Assembly: GCA_019423795.1 (NCBI GenBank)
Contig: JAHZAT010000037.1
Coordinates: 6,665 to 40,322 of the forward strand
DNA: 33,658 nt
Source: Clostridiales bacterium
GTDB taxonomy: Bacteria; Bacillota; Clostridia; Lachnospirales; Lachnospiraceae
Direction of reading: 5' to 3'
Shown here: positions 6,728 to 14,640 of the stretch, piece by piece
How positions within the stretch are numbered: the stretch's first letter is position 1
How the letters are laid out: every line of letters starts with the position of its first letter
The notes under the pieces: generated by a model
Database searches by the model: none
Told to the model about the DNA's origin: nothing
Seen by the model: the letters and a program-made list of their open reading frames with translations, nothing else
Translations under genes and position numbers: made by a program

Positions 6728-8677
6728 ATGGAAGATAGAAGAAGTATAGCAAAGAAGGCAGCAATAGGAGTCGCACTGGTGATCGCAGCTGCGGGAGCTG
6801 TATTATTCTATAAGAATAATATTGCGATGAATCCAGGTGACACATTATTAAAATATATGTCATATGCAGAAGATGGAAAGTATGAAAAGATGTACGATCT
6901 TTTGAATGAAGAAAGCCAAAAAAGTATTTCAAAAGAAGAATTTATCAAGAGAAATAAAAATATTTATAAGGGAATCGGGGTCCAAACGATCGATGCTGAT
7001 GTAACTTCAAAGAAGAGATCAACAACCGTGACATATCACGTAAAAATGCAGACAAATGCTGGAATTATTGCCTATAATAACCGTACAGATTTTGTCAAAG
7101 AAAATCATAGATATCGCATAGATTGGGATGACTCCGTTATTTTTCCGCAATTAGGAGCAGAAGACAAAGTCAGAGTAAAAACTTTATATGCCAAAAGAGG
7201 AAAGATCAAAGATGCACAGGGAAATGCACTTGCTGTACAGGGTAAGATCTATTCTGTAGGATTTGTTCCTGGGAAGATGGACGGTAATTCTGTAAAACTT
7301 GCGGCAAAGAAATTAGGATTATCCAAAGAAGAGATTCAGAAGAAACTTGATCAAAAATGGGTGACGGATGATTCTTTTGTACCATTGATCAAATTAAAAG
7401 AATATTCAGAAGATCTTCTCGATGTGAAAGGGATCATTGTTTCCACAGAAACTGGGAGAATCTATCCACTTGGAGAGGCAGCAGCACATCTTATCGGTTA
7501 TATGCAAAATGGCGAAGGAAAAGCAGGACTTGAGAAATTATATGATGAGCAGCTTTCTGGCACGAATGGCTTAGAGATATACATAGAAGATTCTAATGGA
7601 CAGAAAAAACAGTCACTGGCGGTCAGATCTCAGACAGATGGAAAGGATTTAACAACAACGATCAACAGTAGTTTGCAAAAGGCTATTTACGAACAGTATA
7701 AAAATGATAAAAGTGCTCATGTTGCATTGAATCCTTCAACAGGAGAGGTCAAGGCACTTGTAAGTACTCCGTCTTATGATGCACAGGCATTTATCTTAGG
7801 AATGAGCCAGAAGAAATGGAATGTGGTCAATAGCGATCAAAGACTGCCAATGCAAAATCGCTTTAAAGCAACATTTGCACCAGGATCATCCATCAAACCG
7901 ATCATAGCAGCGATCGGACTAAGCCAGAATAAATTTCGTGCAAATGATGACTTTGGAAACAGTGGAAAACGCTGGCAGAAGGATAAAAGCTGGGGTGGTT
8001 ATTACGTAACAACATTGCACGATTATAATGGGCATAATCTGCAAAATGCAATGATCTATTCTGACAATATTTATTTTGCAAAAGCAGCCCTGAAGATAGG
8101 AAAAGATACCTTGAAGGATCAGCTTGACAACTTAGGTTTTGGAGAAAGTTTGAAATTTACATTTGGACTAAACGCTTCATCCTATGGAAGTGAAGGATTT
8201 ACTTCTGATATTCAGTTAGCTGACAGTGGATATGGACAGGGGAAAATGATGGTAAACCCGGTACATATGGCAGCAATCTACACAGCATTTTCTAATAATG
8301 GTAATATGCTGAAACCGTATCTGGTCAAAGAAAACGGATCAAAAAAACAAGTATTAAAGGAAACTATATTTACCAAACAAGCTGTGAATACCGTAAATGA
8401 AGCTATGCGACAAGTAATCAGAGATCCCTCTGGTACGGGACACGCAGCGAACATAGAAGGGGTAGATCTTCGAGGAAAGACAGGAACTGCAGAGATCAAA
8501 CAATCACAGACAGACACAAAAGGAACAGAAATCGGCTGGTTTGTGACCATAATGCCAGCAACAAACAATAGGGAAGCATTGGAACTGGTATCCATGACAG
8601 AAAACGTGAAGAAACGAGGCGGAAGTGGATACGTGGTCAATAAAACAAAGAAGATCATGGAAGAATACCTGCAGTAG
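6728..8677 (+). CDS. Class B penicillin-binding protein with MecA_N (NTF2-like) domain
   Basis: A 649-residue peptidoglycan transpeptidase. A single N-terminal membrane anchor (about 10-28, AAIGVALVIAAAGAVLF) leads into an NTF2-like MecA_N domain (about 35-145), a PBP dimerisation region (about 150-300), and the transpeptidase domain (about 320-648). The active-site motifs are S387-S-I-K390, S445-D-N447 and K584-T-G-T. Architecture is that of PBP2a/PBP5fm-type proteins, many of which bind beta-lactams weakly; reduced affinity here is inference only. AAAGAGGT precedes the start. The last codons form one arm of a perfect 21-bp inverted repeat described separately. No shape genes (mreBCD, rodA) are adjacent. 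Confidence 0.92.
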   Translation: MEDRRSIAKKAAIGVALVIAAAGAVLFYKNNIAMNPGDTLLKYMSYAEDGKYEKMYDLLNEESQKSISKEEFIKRNKNIYKGIGVQTIDADVTSKKRSTTVTYHVKMQTNAGIIAYNNRTDFVKENHRYRIDWDDSVIFPQLGAEDKVRVKTLYAKRGKIKDAQGNALAVQGKIYSVGFVPGKMDGNSVKLAAKKLGLSKEEIQKKLDQKWVTDDSFVPLIKLKEYSEDLLDVKGIIVSTETGRIYPLGEAAAHLIGYMQNGEGKAGLEKLYDEQLSGTNGLEIYIEDSNGQKKQSLAVRSQTDGKDLTTTINSSLQKAIYEQYKNDKSAHVALNPSTGEVKALVSTPSYDAQAFILGMSQKKWNVVNSDQRLPMQNRFKATFAPGSSIKPIIAAIGLSQNKFRANDDFGNSGKRWQKDKSWGGYYVTTLHDYNGHNLQNAMIYSDNIYFAKAALKIGKDTLKDQLDNLGFGESLKFTFGLNASSYGSEGFTSDIQLADSGYGQGKMMVNPVHMAAIYTAFSNNGNMLKPYLVKENGSKKQVLKETIFTKQAVNTVNEAMRQVIRDPSGTGHAANIEGVDLRGKTGTAEIKQSQTDTKGTEIGWFVTIMPATNNREALELVSMTENVKKRGGSGYVVNKTKKIMEEYLQ

Positions 8678-8703
8678 ATCAGCTGCAGGTATTCTTCCAT
8701 GAT
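8654..8703. terminator. 21-bp perfect hairpin spanning the PBP stop codon; probable terminator of the convergent Rpn gene
   Basis: ATCATGGAAGAATACCTGCA (8654-8673, plus one G) is mirrored exactly at 8683-8703 around an 8-base loop containing the PBP stop codon. On the minus strand the hairpin is followed by CTTCTTTGTTTTATT, a U-rich tract, so it can terminate the convergent gene at 8732-9661. On the plus strand the downstream tract is not U-rich, and it may instead protect the PBP mRNA 3' end. Confidence 0.65.
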
Positions 8704-8731
8704 TGATGATTTCAGGCATCGAAATCCTATT

Positions 8732-9661
8732 CTAATTACAATCTTTATAAAGTTTATAGATATCTTTATTTTCCAAAGTAAAATGATCTTTGATGCAATG
8801 ATATAAAGACTCAATATTTTCAGGTGTTTCTTCTAATTCATCAGCAATTTGAATTAAATTCTTGGATTTTTCAATTTTTTTCTTGATTTGTTGTATTAAT
8901 CGAAAGTAATCTCCCTCAGCAAGTCCTTCAGCACGTCCCTCAGCAAGTCCCTCAGCACGTCCTTCAGCAAGTCCCTCAGCACGTGCTTTTCGTTTCTCAA
9001 GAATTTTTTCTTCCCATTCCTGCATATATTTCACTCCAATCTCTTCGCTGGATTTTACGATATTGACATGTTTTTTTATTTCCTGAAGGCGTGGTGTAGA
9101 GCAAAAGATATCTTCGGTAGTATGTTCCATATAGTATAAAAGTTCTTTTAATTCGGAACTGATATCTTCGGGATTTTGACCATGAGTATTTAGAAAAATA
9201 CGTATAGCACCATCGTTTAAAGGTTGACCAGTTTCATTGCAGTTCATTTGAAAAGTATATTGATATAATCCTTCCCCAAAAAGATCAAAAGGTGCAATAA
9301 TAATAGAATAACAATCTTTCATCTTTGAAAAATCTATCTCTCCTGGGTCCAGAAGTTTCGAATCAATTAATGCCTGATAAAAACGACTTCTGTGAGGAAG
9401 ATTTTTGGTATTTTCCTTTTGTGCTTCTATATTGTATACAGCATCCGTATCATCCTCAGCCCATACATCAAGGCGCACCTGACGTTTTAAAGGCGATGTA
9501 CGCTTTTCATGTTCGGATTGCGGATGTCCTTTAATGGATATGTCTTGGCCAAGAATAATAGATAATACGTTTTCAAAAGTTTCTGCATCTTCCATAACTT
9601 CAGCAAATAAAAAACGATCAAGTAAAGTTAAATCCTGTAGCGATTTTTTAGTTTGACTCAT
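8732..9661 (-). CDS. Rpn-family recombination-promoting nuclease / putative transposase (PD-(D/E)XK)
   Basis: A 309-residue protein. The N-terminal ~230 residues match the Rpn/PDDEXK-transposase family: DLTLLDRFLFAEVM start, then Asp65 in QVRLDVWAE and Glu79-x-Gln81 in YNIEAQ, the E-x-Q variant of the nuclease core typical of this family. Then come HRSRFYQALID and YSIIIAPFDLFG. Experimentally studied E. coli Rpn proteins are DNA endonucleases that promote RecA-independent recombination or restrict phage. After a charged helix (about 215-230) there are three copies of the octapeptide AEGLAEGR-type repeat, then an amphipathic C-terminal helix. GAAAGGAG lies 6-7 bases before the ATG. It is monocistronic and convergent with the PBP gene. 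Confidence 0.9.
   Translation of the reverse strand: MSQTKKSLQDLTLLDRFLFAEVMEDAETFENVLSIILGQDISIKGHPQSEHEKRTSPLKRQVRLDVWAEDDTDAVYNIEAQKENTKNLPHRSRFYQALIDSKLLDPGEIDFSKMKDCYSIIIAPFDLFGEGLYQYTFQMNCNETGQPLNDGAIRIFLNTHGQNPEDISSELKELLYYMEHTTEDIFCSTPRLQEIKKHVNIVKSSEEIGVKYMQEWEEKILEKRKARAEGLAEGRAEGLAEGRAEGLAEGDYFRLIQQIKKKIEKSKNLIQIADELEETPENIESLYHCIKDHFTLENKDIYKLYKDCN
8915..8986 (-). repeat. Three tandem 24-bp repeats inside the Rpn gene
   Basis: Units 8915-8938, 8939-8962 and 8963-8986 differ at only a few positions and keep the reading frame (8 codons each, Ala-Glu-Gly-Leu-Ala-Glu-Gly-Arg type). Each unit is itself nearly two 12-bp halves. Such arrays can expand or shrink by slippage without a frameshift. 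Confidence 0.9.
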
Positions 9662-9918
9662 AAGTTTCTCCTTTCATTTTATATTGAAATGTAGTTTATA
9701 GCAATAATTAACAGTTAAGAAAAGTATAATGAGAGTATCAAAAGTATTTTAATAAGAATAATAGAAAGAAGATTTTAAAATAAAATGTAAAATATTTACA
9801 TGGAATATATTAACAAAAATAATTATAAATGTCAATTATATTCACGAGCATGATGAGAATGGTTTTTGATATCTTAGAATTATAAAATAAAATTTATAAT
9901 TTCTTTACAACCAATTCA
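9662..9918. other. AT-rich intergenic stretch, no gene seen
   Basis: Between the Rpn start and the promoter of the chaperone cluster I find no coding potential. It contains an AT-only hairpin, AATTATAAA (9878-9886) with TTTATAATT (9893-9901). Both flanking genes are transcribed outward from this gap. Confidence 0.6.
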
Positions 9919-9947
9919 TTGCTATTCTGCATAGGTTTGCGTATAAT
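9919..9947 (+). promoter_or_regulatory. Promoter of the zinc-ribbon/DUF5685/J-protein/Hsp70 cluster
   Basis: TTGCTA (9919-9924), a 17-base spacer and a perfect TATAAT (9942-9947), about 60 bases before the first start codon. I see no CIRCE element (TTAGCACTC-N9-GAGTGCTAA), so HrcA control is not indicated. Confidence 0.75.
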
Positions 9948-10006
9948 TACCATTATACTTAAATGTGATATCCATAATAGAACAGATATCAAAGAAGGAG
10001 AAGTCT

Positions 10007-10432
10007 ATGAGAGATAAATTCAACCAATTCATGCAGGGCAGATACGGAAATGACGATCTGAACCGCTTTTTAATGAAGATTATTTTAGCAGCATTTGTAC
10101 TATCACTATTTACAGGAAGAATCGTATTTGGCGGCGTAGTATCACTTAGCCGTATTTTTTATTGGATCGCATTAGCACTTTTGATTTATTGCTATATCCG
10201 TATGTTTTCAAGAAACATCTATAAACGAGCCGAAGAAAACAGATGGTTCCTGAATAAAACATCCAATATGCGGGGACTCTGGAGCAATAGAAAATACAAA
10301 GCACAGCAGATGAAGAACTACCATATTTACAAATGTCCAGGATGTGGACAGAAGATCAGAATTCCAAGAGGAAAAGGAAAGATAGAAGTTCGTTGTCCAA
10401 AGTGTCGTACCACATTCGTAAAGAGGAGCTAA
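10007..10432 (+). CDS. Small membrane protein with C-terminal zinc ribbon
   Basis: A 141-residue protein of no assigned function. Two hydrophobic segments (about 18-60, ILAAFVLSLFTG and IFYWIALALLIYCYI) give a membrane hairpin, followed by a basic linker and a zinc ribbon C-P-G-C with C-P-K-C about 20 residues later. It probably displays a metal-stabilised domain in the cytosol. I start at 10007 (MRDKFNQF) because AAGGAG lies 7 bases upstream; the earlier ATG at 9965 has no ribosome site and lies close to the transcription start. One base separates its stop from the DUF5685 gene, marking the first gene of a chaperone-linked operon. The ribbon resembles the Cys4 folds of J-protein zinc domains, but homology is not shown. 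Confidence 0.75.
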   Translation: MRDKFNQFMQGRYGNDDLNRFLMKIILAAFVLSLFTGRIVFGGVVSLSRIFYWIALALLIYCYIRMFSRNIYKRAEENRWFLNKTSNMRGLWSNRKYKAQQMKNYHIYKCPGCGQKIRIPRGKGKIEVRCPKCRTTFVKRS

Positions 10433-10433
10433 A

Positions 10434-11279
10434 ATGTTTGGGTATATCATTGTCAACAAATCAGAGATGAAATTCCGCGAATTCGATGTCTATCACGGAT
10501 ACTATTGTGGTTTGTGCAGAAAATTAAAAGAACATTATGGAAAGTTTGGTCAGATCACACTTTCCTATGATATGGTCTTTGTATTGATGACCTTAACCAG
10601 TCTTTATGAATTAGAAACAACAAAGAGTATGAAGCGATGTGTCACACATCCATTGCAAAAACATGAGGAAAGAGTAAACAATATCACGGATTATGTCGCG
10701 CACATGAATATTTTGTTAACTTATTACAAATGTAAAGATGATTGGAATGATGACCGCAAATTAGAGAAGTTGGTATTAGAAAAAATTTTATACCATAAAA
10801 GTGGGTTTTCCAGAAATTTTTATAGGGAAAAATGGAATAAGATCAATGATATATTAGAAAAGCTGTCAGAAGAAGAGAAAAAAGACAATCAGGATATCGA
10901 CCAGATGTCAGGGATGTTTGGAAAGGTCATGGCAGAGATCATGTTGTATCAGGATGATGAGTGGAAAGAACTTCTGAATCAATTTGGATTTTTCCTTGGT
11001 AAATTCATTTATTTGATGGATGCATATGAAGATATTGAAGATGATCTGAAGAATCACAACTATAATCCACTGAAAAATATATATACAAAACCGGAATTTG
11101 AAGATATGATCCATCAGATTCTAACGATGATGATGGCAGAGTGTTCGAAAGCTTTTGAACAGCTTCCACTGATCGATGATATAGATATATTGAGAAATGT
11201 CTTATATTCCGGAGTATGGTATCGATACGAACAGGTACGAGAGAAACGAGAAAAAGAAAAGGAAGAAAAGAATGTCTGA
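10434..11279 (+). CDS. DUF5685 family protein
   Basis: A 281-residue protein matching DUF5685: MFGYIIVNKSEMKFREFDVY start, then HGYYCGLCRKL with a C25-x-x-C28 pair, and a largely helical remainder with LMDAYEDIEDDL. More cysteines (CVTHP, YKCKDDW) could complete a metal site. The helical pattern with a DAYEDIEDD acidic motif recalls isoprenoid-synthase-like helical folds, but I have no evidence of catalysis. It ends in a highly charged EKREKEKEEKNV tail. GAGGAG in the end of the upstream gene serves as its ribosome site, and its last 8 bases overlap the J-domain gene start. The consistent coupling with J-protein and Hsp70 genes suggests a client or cofactor role in that chaperone system. Confidence 0.8.
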   Translation: MFGYIIVNKSEMKFREFDVYHGYYCGLCRKLKEHYGKFGQITLSYDMVFVLMTLTSLYELETTKSMKRCVTHPLQKHEERVNNITDYVAHMNILLTYYKCKDDWNDDRKLEKLVLEKILYHKSGFSRNFYREKWNKINDILEKLSEEEKKDNQDIDQMSGMFGKVMAEIMLYQDDEWKELLNQFGFFLGKFIYLMDAYEDIEDDLKNHNYNPLKNIYTKPEFEDMIHQILTMMMAECSKAFEQLPLIDDIDILRNVLYSGVWYRYEQVREKREKEKEEKNV

Positions 11280-12021
11280 TCCATATGAAATTCTAGGAGT
11301 GCAAAGAGGTGCTTCAGAAGAAGAAATAAAAAAAGCATATAAAAGATTAAGCAGAAAATACCATCCAGATGCCAATCTTGATAATCCAAAGGCAGCTGAG
11401 GAGAAATTTAAAGAGCTCCAGCAAGCTTATCAACAGGTTATGAAGGAGAAAACAACCGGATACAGCCAAAGTTCTTATGGTGGATACCAGAGTCAGGGGA
11501 ATCCTTATGGTGGACAAGGGAATCCATATGGAAATCAACAAGGGAATCCGTATGGAGAATGGAATCCATTTGAGGATATTTTTGGACAATTTAGTGGTTA
11601 TTACACAAATGGCGGAGCTCAGCAAAGACAGAAGACAACGACAGGATATGAGAAGGACACGCATTTAAGAGCAGCAGGTAATTATGTAAGGAATGGTTAT
11701 TATCAGGAAGCAAGGAATGTTTTAGATGGCATGGAACCAGCCAGAAGAAATGCGAGATGGTACTATTACAGTGCAGCTGCCAATCAAGGCCTTGGAAATA
11801 ATGTAACTGCTATGGAACATGCAAAACAGGCAGTTTCCATGGAACCTGATAATTATGAATATCAGATGTTATTACAACAGCTGCAAGGAAATGGTTCTTG
11901 GTATCAGCAAAGACAAAGTACTTATCAGAATCCATATTCCACAGGTGGAGACTGGTGTATGAAGATGTGCATGTTAAATTTGATGTGCAACTGTTGTCTC
12001 GGTGGCAGATACTGGTGTTGA
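11272..12021 (+). CDS. J-domain protein with NPYG repeats, TPR-like region and Cys-rich tail
   Basis: A 249-residue co-chaperone. Residues 1-65 are a J domain with the HPD motif at 31-33 in RKYHPDANLD, which stimulates Hsp70 ATPase. Residues ~66-115 are Gly/Tyr/Gln/Asn rich with three QGNPYG repeats, like the G/F linker of DnaJ. Residues ~130-205 hold two TPR-like helix pairs (AAGNYVRNGYYQEARNVL and ANQGLGNNVTAMEHAKQA). The tail has six cysteines in its last 22 residues (WCMKMC, MCNCC and a terminal WC). DnaJ's zinc centre and CTDs are absent, so this is a class C J-protein. The start at 11272 is chosen for MSDPYEILG, the normal J-domain beginning, with AAGGAAG just upstream. Confidence 0.88.
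   Translation: MSDPYEILGVQRGASEEEIKKAYKRLSRKYHPDANLDNPKAAEEKFKELQQAYQQVMKEKTTGYSQSSYGGYQSQGNPYGGQGNPYGNQQGNPYGEWNPFEDIFGQFSGYYTNGGAQQRQKTTTGYEKDTHLRAAGNYVRNGYYQEARNVLDGMEPARRNARWYYYSAAANQGLGNNVTAMEHAKQAVSMEPDNYEYQMLLQQLQGNGSWYQQRQSTYQNPYSTGGDWCMKMCMLNLMCNCCLGGRYWC
11494..11556 (+). repeat. Three QGNPYG-coding repeats in the J-protein linker
   Basis: Near-identical 18-bp units at 11494-11511, 11515-11532 and 11539-11556, each coding Gln-Gly-Asn-Pro-Tyr-Gly, differ mainly at third codon positions. That argues for selection on the peptide and not only recent duplication. Confidence 0.85.
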
Positions 12022-12055
12022 TTTGTAAAACAACACTGATTTAGGAGGGAAGACT

Positions 12056-13789
12056 ATGAGCAAAGTAATAGGAATAGATTTGGGAACAACAAATTCTTGT
12101 GTAGCAGTGATGGAAGGTGGAGTACCAGTTGTGATCTCAAATGCAGAAGGTGGAAGAACTACGCCATCGATAGTGGCATTTGCGAAAAATGGAGAACGAC
12201 TGGTTGGAGATCCAGCAAAACGACAGGCGGTAACGAATGTAAGTCGTACAGTTGCATCCGTAAAACGTCAGATGGGAACAGATCGTAAAGTAAAAATTGA
12301 TGGGAAGAAATATACACCAGAAGAAATTTCAGCGATGATCCTGGCCAAATTAAAAAAGGATGCAGAAAGCTATCTCGGGGAAGAAGTAACGAGAGCCGTG
12401 ATTACAGTACCAGCTTATTTTAGCGATGCTCAGAGACAGGCTACAAAGAATGCTGGAAAGATTGCGGGATTAAGTGTGGAACGTATCATTAACGAACCGA
12501 CATCTGCTGCATTGGCGTATGGACTAGACAAATCCGTATCCCAGAAGATCATGGTATATGATCTTGGTGGAGGAACTTTTGACGTTTCGGTGATCGAGAT
12601 TGGTGATGGAGTTGTTGAAGTACTGGCAACGGCTGGAAATAATCATCTTGGAGGAGATGATTTTGATCAAAGGATCATGAATTATCTGATCGGGGAATTT
12701 AAAAAAGCAGAAGGGATCGATCTGTCCAAGGATCAGACAGCTGTTCAGAGGATCAAAGAAGAGGCAGAAAAAGCAAAGAAAGAATTATCTTCTTCTATGA
12801 CTGTACAGATTAATCTGCCATTTATTGCAGTAGGGAAAGATGGCCCTAAACATATGGATATCACATTAACCAGATCCAAATTTGAAGAACTGACTTCAGA
12901 TTTGATCGATCAGACAGCAGGACCAGTTCATCAGGCGTTATCTGATGCAGGAATCAGTACCAGCGAACTTCATATGGTACTGTTAGTCGGCGGTTCTACC
13001 AGAATGCCAGCAGTTTCAGAGAAAGTAAGACAGTTAACAGGTAAAGAACCAAGCAAGAATATGAATCCAGATGAATGTGTAGCTCTGGGTGCAGCAATTC
13101 AGGGTGGAAAGATCGCAGGAGAAGCAGGGTTAAATGAGATTTTATTAATGGATGTTACACCGTTGTCCTTATCCATTGAGACAGCTGGAGGCGTTGCAAC
13201 TAGATTGATCGACCGAAATTCTACAATCCCAACAAGATACAGTCAGATTTTTACGACAGCAGCAAATTTCCAGACAACTGTAGAAATCAAAGTTTTGCAG
13301 GGAGAGCGTGCGATGGCAAGGGACAACCAGGTCCTTGGAACCTTTAAATTAAAAGGAATCAAGCGTGCGATGCGAGGAGTTCCACAGATCGAGGTAACAT
13401 TTGATATTGATGTCAATGGAATTCTGAATGTATCTGCCAAAGATCTTGCGACAGGAAAAGAACAGTCCATTACGATCACAGCAAGTTCTAACATGTCAGA
13501 TAAAGACATAGAACGAGCAATGGAAGATGCTAAGGCATATGAATCCGAAGATCAGGAAAAACGTGATGCAATCGGAAGTTATAATGAGGGAGAAAATATG
13601 CTTTATAAGGGTGAGGCATATTTAGCCCAGCATAAAAAAGAATTATCCAGAGAACAAAGATCAGAGTTGAAATCAGCAATTAGTGATCTGAAACATTCGA
13701 TGAAACGGATCAAACCACAAAATATTACAGAAGAACAAGGCAGAGCGATCAAAGAAGCATCGGAACGTGTAAATCAGTTGATACGATAG
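12056..13789 (+). CDS. Hsp70 / DnaK-like chaperone (short form)
   Basis: A 577-residue Hsp70. The nucleotide-binding domain (1 to about 365) shows the phosphate-1 loop GIDLGTTNSCVAV, phosphate-2 DLGGGTFDVS and adenosine motif LVGGSTRMP. The interdomain linker region ends in EILLMDVTPLSLSIET, and the substrate-binding beta domain runs to about 490 (QIEVTFDIDVNGILNVSAKD). The helical lid is short: canonical DnaK is about 610-640 residues, so some 40-60 residues of lid and disordered tail are missing, including any acidic C-terminus. It is co-transcribed with a class C J-protein (34-base gap) and not with grpE/dnaJ/hrcA, so it is probably a second, specialised Hsp70. AGGAGGGAAG precedes the ATG. 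Confidence 0.93.
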   Translation: MSKVIGIDLGTTNSCVAVMEGGVPVVISNAEGGRTTPSIVAFAKNGERLVGDPAKRQAVTNVSRTVASVKRQMGTDRKVKIDGKKYTPEEISAMILAKLKKDAESYLGEEVTRAVITVPAYFSDAQRQATKNAGKIAGLSVERIINEPTSAALAYGLDKSVSQKIMVYDLGGGTFDVSVIEIGDGVVEVLATAGNNHLGGDDFDQRIMNYLIGEFKKAEGIDLSKDQTAVQRIKEEAEKAKKELSSSMTVQINLPFIAVGKDGPKHMDITLTRSKFEELTSDLIDQTAGPVHQALSDAGISTSELHMVLLVGGSTRMPAVSEKVRQLTGKEPSKNMNPDECVALGAAIQGGKIAGEAGLNEILLMDVTPLSLSIETAGGVATRLIDRNSTIPTRYSQIFTTAANFQTTVEIKVLQGERAMARDNQVLGTFKLKGIKRAMRGVPQIEVTFDIDVNGILNVSAKDLATGKEQSITITASSNMSDKDIERAMEDAKAYESEDQEKRDAIGSYNEGENMLYKGEAYLAQHKKELSREQRSELKSAISDLKHSMKRIKPQNITEEQGRAIKEASERVNQLIR

Positions 13790-13842
13790 GAAAGTGTTTG
13801 GACCGATCGTATTAATGGATATGAAAATAGAATAAAAGATAT

Positions 13843-13903
13843 AAAAATGGGAAGATTAATGACTATAAAAGCAGAAAATATAGTGATAAATCTTCTCATT
13901 TTT
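13843..13903 (+). terminator. Terminator of the chaperone operon
   Basis: AAAAATGGGAAGATT (13843-13857) pairs with AATCTTCTCATTTTT (13889-13903). The loop contains a second inverted pair, ACTATA/TATAGT, and a T run follows the stem. Confidence 0.75.
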
Positions 13904-13908
13904 TACTA

Positions 13909-13937
13909 TAGACAAATCCATCGTATAGGTGTATGAT
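13909..13937 (+). promoter_or_regulatory. Promoter of the DUF3793 gene
   Basis: TAGACA (13909-13914) and TATGAT (13932-13937) with a 17-base spacer. The iron-box-like dyad at 13945-13960 covers the expected transcription start. Confidence 0.7.
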
Positions 13938-13944
13938 GCAAATA

Positions 13945-13960
13945 GTTAGTTAAGACTAAC
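13945..13960. promoter_or_regulatory. DtxR-type operator, site 1 (before DUF3793)
   Basis: GTTAG-TTAAGA-CTAAC is a perfect dyad of the RTTAG-N6-CTAAY type found eight times in this window. It lies 7 bases downstream of the -10 box, where a bound repressor would block initiation. Confidence 0.75.
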
Positions 13961-13974
13961 CCAAGGAGGAATCG

Positions 13975-14586
13975 ATGAGATATCAAGTAGAATTAAGTCA
14001 TGTAAAATGGAAAAAATGTATGCAGATGCAGATGGCGATGCATTGTGCACCTGTGCTTGCAGGGCTAAAGCCATCCAATGCAGTAACTCTCGACTATATT
14101 GACTCAAAAGAATTAATTCAGTCACTTGCGGGAAGTGATATCAAGTGTGGACTGATCTATTCAGGAAATGGTAAATGTCTCTGGCTGCTGTATCGTGAAC
14201 AGCAAGTTAACCAGTATCTGATGGATCCAGAAAACCAAAGATTTTTAAAACACTGCGGCTATTCATCCTTTCAGATTCAAAATATCCTTTATACACTTAA
14301 GAATCGTTACAGGCTTTACAAAGCAGGGCAGGCAGATTTTCCACATGAACTTGGTTTGATTCTAGGATATCCATTATGTGATGTGATCGGATTTATCAAA
14401 AACAACGGACAAAATTGTTTATATTGCAGCTACTGGAAGGTTTACGACAACCTTTCTCAGACGAAAAAGGTCTTTGAAGTTTACGATAAAGTTCGTTTTC
14501 AGATGGTCAAACTTGTGGAATACGGAAAGAGTTTTAAAGAACTCGTCGACATGTACACAAATTATCAGGTACCTAGGTATGCTTAA
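13975..14586 (+). CDS. DUF3793 family protein
   Basis: A 203-residue soluble protein matching DUF3793, common in anaerobic Clostridia near iron and flavodoxin genes. Recognisable family stretches are MHCAPVLAGLKPSNA near the start, GKCLWLLYRE in the middle, and FPHELGLILGYPLCDVIGFI (about 122-141), followed by LYCSYWKVYD. Several conserved Cys and His residues could bind metal or haem; no biochemical function is known to me. AAGGAGG lies 5 bases before the ATG. It begins an iron-regulated cluster: a promoter and a DtxR-type operator lie directly upstream and flavodoxin follows after 54 bases. Its expression is therefore expected to rise when iron is scarce. Confidence 0.85.
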   Translation: MRYQVELSHVKWKKCMQMQMAMHCAPVLAGLKPSNAVTLDYIDSKELIQSLAGSDIKCGLIYSGNGKCLWLLYREQQVNQYLMDPENQRFLKHCGYSSFQIQNILYTLKNRYRLYKAGQADFPHELGLILGYPLCDVIGFIKNNGQNCLYCSYWKVYDNLSQTKKVFEVYDKVRFQMVKLVEYGKSFKELVDMYTNYQVPRYA

Positions 14587-14640
14587 CTAAAAATAAAACA
14601 TTCAAACAAAAAAGAAAGACAATCATTAGGAGGATAAGTC

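Noticed and set aside
8915..8986. CRISPR array
   Set aside because: The repeats are directly adjacent, without spacers, and in frame inside a coding gene.
9878..9901. AT-only palindrome as an operator
   Set aside because: Palindromes of only A and T arise easily in such AT-rich gaps and it has no partner site.
9965..10006. Upstream ATG extension of the zinc-ribbon protein (14 more residues)
   Set aside because: No ribosome site, and close to the predicted transcription start; ATG 10007 has AAGGAG at the right distance.
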